Shown: positions 60,661 through 64,000 of the stretch, piece after piece
Layout of the letters: each line of letters opens with the position of its first letter
Position numbering within the stretch: the stretch's first letter is position 1
Assembly: GCA_014529385.2 (NCBI GenBank)
Contig: CM043953.1
Coordinates: 76,680,372-76,744,371, forward strand
DNA length: 64,000 bases
Source of the DNA: Adiantum capillus-veneris
Lineage: Eukaryota > Streptophyta > Polypodiopsida > Polypodiales > Pteridaceae
Direction of reading: 5' to 3'
Notes under the pieces: model-generated
Seen by the model: the letters and a program-made list of their open reading frames with translations, nothing else
Databases searched by the model: none
Told to the model about the DNA's origin: nothing
Program-made: the position numbers and the translations under genes

Positions 60661-61429
60661 TCATACAAAGTGAGCTTATACAGCCCACGACACGAAAGGC
60701 CAGATGCAACAATTTCATCACCAACACTGAGATCATGAACTATACATCTGTCATCCACAAATTTGACTACAAGTCCAAGTCTAGCAAGTGCGGATACAGA
60801 CAAGAGATTCTTCTTGATCCCATGTACATAAAGTGTATCAACAAGTGTGAAGGAATTGCCATTTCCAGTAGTAAGCACAATCTTTCCAACTCCCTGAACC
60901 GAATAAGAGGTATTGTTCGCACAAGTGACTGAATTCCCATGAGGGACAGACTCGAGAGAGGTAAACAATTCACGATGTGAGGTAATGTGCTTTGTAGCAC
61001 CATTGTCGAAATACCACACATGTGAATCTGTAGCAATTGACAAGCATGCATCATGGACAACAGGATTGTAAGTGCACTCTGCGCTAAAAGCCCATTCTGC
61101 ATCAACATCAGCAACACATTCTCCTTTTACAGAAGACGCAACAATGGCTGCATTTGTAGTGGAACCAGCATTTGCAGTGGAACCACCCTCTTTCTTCTTA
61201 GCCTCTTTGGTCTTCAACTTAGGACACGACTTGATCAAGTGATCATTAGCTTTACAATAATGGCAACGCATCTTCTTTTTTCCCTTATCACCAGAATTGT
61301 CAGACGAAGTGCTGCCATCAGAAGCATTAGGAACAGAAGTTTTTTCAACTCACAGTAGAACCATAAGAAGTGGATGCATTACTGTTACCACCCTTTCTTT
61401 TTGAAGCAATAAAAGCCTGTTCAACTGCA
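60660..61429 (-). pseudogene. Copia zinc knuckle, protease and GAG-pre-integrase segment
   Basis: Frame 61,271-60,549: CCHC knuckle CHYCKANDHLIKSC at the N-terminus, then WYFDNGATKHITSHRELFTS where copia proteases have D-S/T-G-A (here D-N-G-A), then KNLLSVSALARLGL and ASGLSCRGLYKLTLYDK, the GAG-pre-integrase region. It is joined near 60,650 directly to RT C-terminal sequence. Upstream of 61,271 the frame is disrupted. Confidence 0.85.
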
Positions 61430-61434
61430 CGCTG

Positions 61435-63135
61435 TGTCATAAAATCTAATATCTAAACAACCCAAATGATTTTCTCATATTAAATTTATCACTTAATGTG
61501 GAAGAATAAACGAGAACAAGTGTTAAGATATAGATATGTGCTTATAGATCTATCTCAACACGGGGCCAATAGTAAAGGGGCCCAAATGGGAGATGGTCTA
61601 TCAAGAGCAAGGCTAACCAATGGAGCATAAGACCTTAGGGTTAGCTTCATTGAAGACCTCCAAAAATGTGTGCAAAAGTCCTTTGACCTTAGGTAAGCTA
61701 GGGCTGAGCTTGAGGTGGGAACCCGGCCCAAGCTCGAGGTGCTTGACCTGCTTGAGGTGCTTGTCGTACTTGAGGTGTTTGTCCTGCTTGAGGTGCTTGA
61801 TTAAGGTGCTTGAGGTGCTTGATTAATGTGCTTGAGGTGCTTGACTTACTCCATGCTTGAGGTGCTTGACTTGCCGCTTGATTAAGGTGCTTGAGGTGCC
61901 TTGACATGCTTGCCTGAGATGCTTGTGGGAATACCCCCTAGTCCAAGTGCTTTGTCATGCTTGATGACTAAGGTGCTTGAGCTTCTAAAGTCAAAAGCAT
62001 CCCTACAAGAGGGGGGGCGAGCCCTTTTCCTAGGGATTAGAGAGAGAACACACACTCACACTCACAAGGGAAGCCCCAGCTTGAAGAGGCAGCAAGGACA
62101 CATGTTAGGTCCCTACCCATGTTACCTTCATGTTAGGTCCCTACACATGTTAGGTCCCTACCCATGTTACCTTCATGTGTTGCTTGAAGCCTATTGGCTA
62201 GGCTTCAAAGGGGTCCAATGATAAATTACTTGAATTATCTAATTTTTTTTGCATTTATCAAGTCCTCTCTCTCAAAGGGGAAAGGGGGACACTTGTCCCA
62301 AGGCTATCCCTGTTGCTTGTAATGGCTTCTGCTTGTGATTGGCTAGGCCTGGAGGGGTCTAATGAGCTTCAAGCATGAGCTACAAGGGGGGGTCGACCCA
62401 AGCAAGCTAGGGGGCTGCTTAGGGGGTATACTCACCCACACACACTCACAAGCACTCTCATTGTGTACTATGCAAAGTGCAAGAGCTCCCTCTCCTTCTC
62501 CAAGCAAGTAGAGGTTGAGAGACTACACCAACACTGTTGGCTATGGAGTGCAAATCCAACCAAGAGCCATGCTTCAATGCTTAAGCTTGCCATCTCCTTC
62601 TTCTTCATTACTATGCTATTATGTATGCTAGCAACAAGAGTATGATAAGTGAGGAACTAATTCTTTCTCCTACGAAATGTTTCTTCTTCCTCTTTCCTAC
62701 CCTTATTCCCTACTAGCTCTCTCCACCTTCGAAGATGTTTGAGGTCTTGGGACTGAGGCTTGGTATAGTTAAAGCTTTCTTCAAGCTTAGGTTATGCTAT
62801 GATGGTGATGCATGAAGCTTTCCATCTTCATTGCTTCACCTAGGTCACAAGGAACACAAAGAATGTATTGTAACAAGTCTCTTTTTATGGGAGAAATCAT
62901 AATACAAATGCCTATTGGAGGGGGGACCATCTCCACATAAATCCGGTCCTCAACTGTTGTCATGTTCTCTAAATTCTCTCTCTTGCAAAAGTATTGTCTA
63001 TGCCAAGTTAACTAATTGCTATGATTATGTTGCTATCTTCAATTATGTCAACCCGCTATGCTCCCAAAATCATTTCTTGAAAGTACTCTCATTAAATTCC
63101 GCTACTCTCAAATTGAATAGGCAAATTCCATTACA
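61435..63135 (+). mobile_element. Solo LTR of the element C family inserted in copia gag
   Basis: 1,701 bp, TGTCATAAAATCTAATATC...TTCCATTACA, the same ends as the element C LTRs but in plus orientation. Exact target duplication CGCTG at 61,430-61,434 and 63,136-63,140. Contains GCTTGAGGT-based short repeats (about 61,735-61,930) and TGTTAGGTCCCTAC repeats (about 62,105-62,175). No internal region, so it arose by LTR-LTR recombination. Confidence 0.95.
61735..61930. repeat. Minisatellite of ~16 bp GCTTGAGGTGCTTGAC-type units
   Basis: Ten or more degenerate GCTTGAGGTGCTTG units inside the solo LTR, absent from the two element C LTRs in the window, so the expansion is specific to this copy or sub-lineage. 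Confidence 0.85.
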
Positions 63136-63140
63136 CGCTG

Positions 63141-63818
63141 CCTAGTCCTATTTTTTCTGGAAAGTGACTCTTGCAAAAACAATGTGCATAATGCATCAAA
63201 CCTGACAACTTCTGGATTTCCTTACGTCATAAGTCTCCAAGTACTAGCAAAAGTCTGGTAAGAATCTGGTAAGGCATCAAGAATAGTCTGCACAAGGGAA
63301 CTGTCTGAAATGACTTCACCTGCAGAAATAAGTTTCTCATTGATATCCTTCACACCAGCAAGAAAAGTGTCCATATCATCTTCCTCATGCATAATCTTTG
63401 ACTCCAGCTCTTTATGCAGCAAAGCAATTTTAGCCTCATTGTGGCTTGCATAAAGACCATCCAAAATATCCCAAGCCTGTTTTGTAGAATTTGCTGAACG
63501 AATGTGAGGAACAACGGTGCGCTTCACAGACAACACAATCAATGCATGGGCCTGCACATCCTTTACATCCCAACGAGCTTGTTCTGTCGTAGGCAAAACA
63601 ACTCTAATAGCAGCAATCCTTGCAGCAAGACCTGCAACATCCTCAACATCGCCTACATCCTCAGAACCAAGACGTACATCAATGCCCTGCACAATGTTTC
63701 AGACGCCCTTTGACACAAGAATATGTTGCATCATATAAGCCCACATAGGATAGTTGTCCCCTTCCAACCTGTCCTCAGCAGCAAACATCTTGAACACATA
63801 TGTGTTGTTGTCAGCCAT
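63141..63818 (-). pseudogene. Copia gag, N-terminal part
   Basis: ATG at 63,818 starts MADNNTYVFKMFAAEDRLEG, followed by NYPMWAYMMQHILVSKGV and a TGA. The same frame reopens at 63,692 and runs to 63,222: TKQAWDILDGLYASHNEAKI and FLAGVKDINEKLISAGEVIS match the UBN2-type gag of copia elements. The end is cut at 63,140 by the solo LTR and resumes at 61,429. Bases 63,819-64,000 are leader without a PBS. Confidence 0.88.
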
Positions 63819-64000
63819 GGTAAATGTTGCACCTGATGTGAAAGCTATCCAAAACTAGGAGAAACGGAGCGGGAACAACACATGCTATATAGCACAAACT
63901 GTAGAAGACTATGAAGCACCTGTTATGCAAAAAACGGCACTGACAAAAATCCTACACAAAATGACAAAATAGCCTGTGCAGTATTGCCTGTAGTGGAAAC

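Larger units (their letters stand above)
59667..63818 (-). mobile_element. Ty1/copia element, internally deleted, 5' LTR outside the window
   Basis: On the minus strand: gag (63,818 down to 63,141, resuming at 61,429), zinc knuckle, protease, then directly the last part of RT and RNase H, polypurine tract and a 227 bp 3' LTR. Integrase and most of RT are missing. Gag is split by a solo LTR. The 5' LTR and PBS would lie beyond 64,000. Confidence 0.9.

Overview
The window looks like repeat-dense nuclear DNA of a land plant. It holds Ty3/gypsy and Ty1/copia LTR retrotransposons, most of them nested and decayed, with tRNA-iMet and tRNA-Asp type primer sites, AT-rich spacers, long (CT)n tracts and intron-containing ORFs. 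No intact, clearly single-copy housekeeping gene is visible. A piggyBac element with a DDD transposase, which I believe is uncommon in flowering plants, may point to a fern, lycophyte or other non-angiosperm lineage, but the taxon is not proven.

Layout. (1) 73-24,835, minus strand: an old Athila-like gypsy element (element A). Its 3' LTR (73-2001) is interrupted by a solo LTR (289-1303) and followed by a polypurine tract. A 5.3 kb 3' region then carries coiled-coil/proline-rich ORFs and a second retropepsin-like domain. Integrase is present twice because of a tandem duplication, followed by RNase H, RT, protease and gag. A complete chromovirus (element C, 7969-15,888, TSD ACTGA) sits inside the first integrase copy. 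(2) 24,835-48,913: a non-retroviral segment of about 12 kb, split by a 12 kb chromovirus (element D, 27,871-39,853, TSD CCGTC, 3.5 kb LTRs). Without element D it holds a spliced transposase-like pseudogene, intron-containing minus-strand ORFs, three clusters of hairpin repeats, a divergent histone H3-fold gene, coiled-coil ORFs, a 238-residue ORF and an array of short palindromes. (3) 48,914-55,209, minus strand: leader, PBS and 5' LTR of the same Athila-like family, hit by two piggyBac-type insertions at TTAA (a 1.34 kb non-autonomous element and a 3.48 kb transposase-bearing one). (4) 55,210-59,666: a plus-strand integrase fragment, AT-rich spacer, then a second LTR/PBS/leader copy of the family (58,017-59,666). 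That copy preserves the empty target sites of both piggyBac insertions. (5) 59,667-64,000, minus strand: an internally deleted copia element whose gag is split by a solo LTR of the element C family (61,435-63,135, TSD CGCTG).

How it fits together. The minus-strand Athila-like parts at 73-24,835 and 48,914-55,209 could be the two halves of one element. The ~12 kb gene-bearing segment would then have landed between its leader and gag, and element D inside that segment. The most notable item is the histone H3-like gene at 44,049-44,528. It keeps an H3-type N-terminus and fold, lacks most modifiable tail lysines, lies directly after a tandem array of perfect-stem hairpins, and belongs to a segment that looks like a gene-carrying DNA transposon. 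I could not define that segment's termini, so its mobility is an inference.
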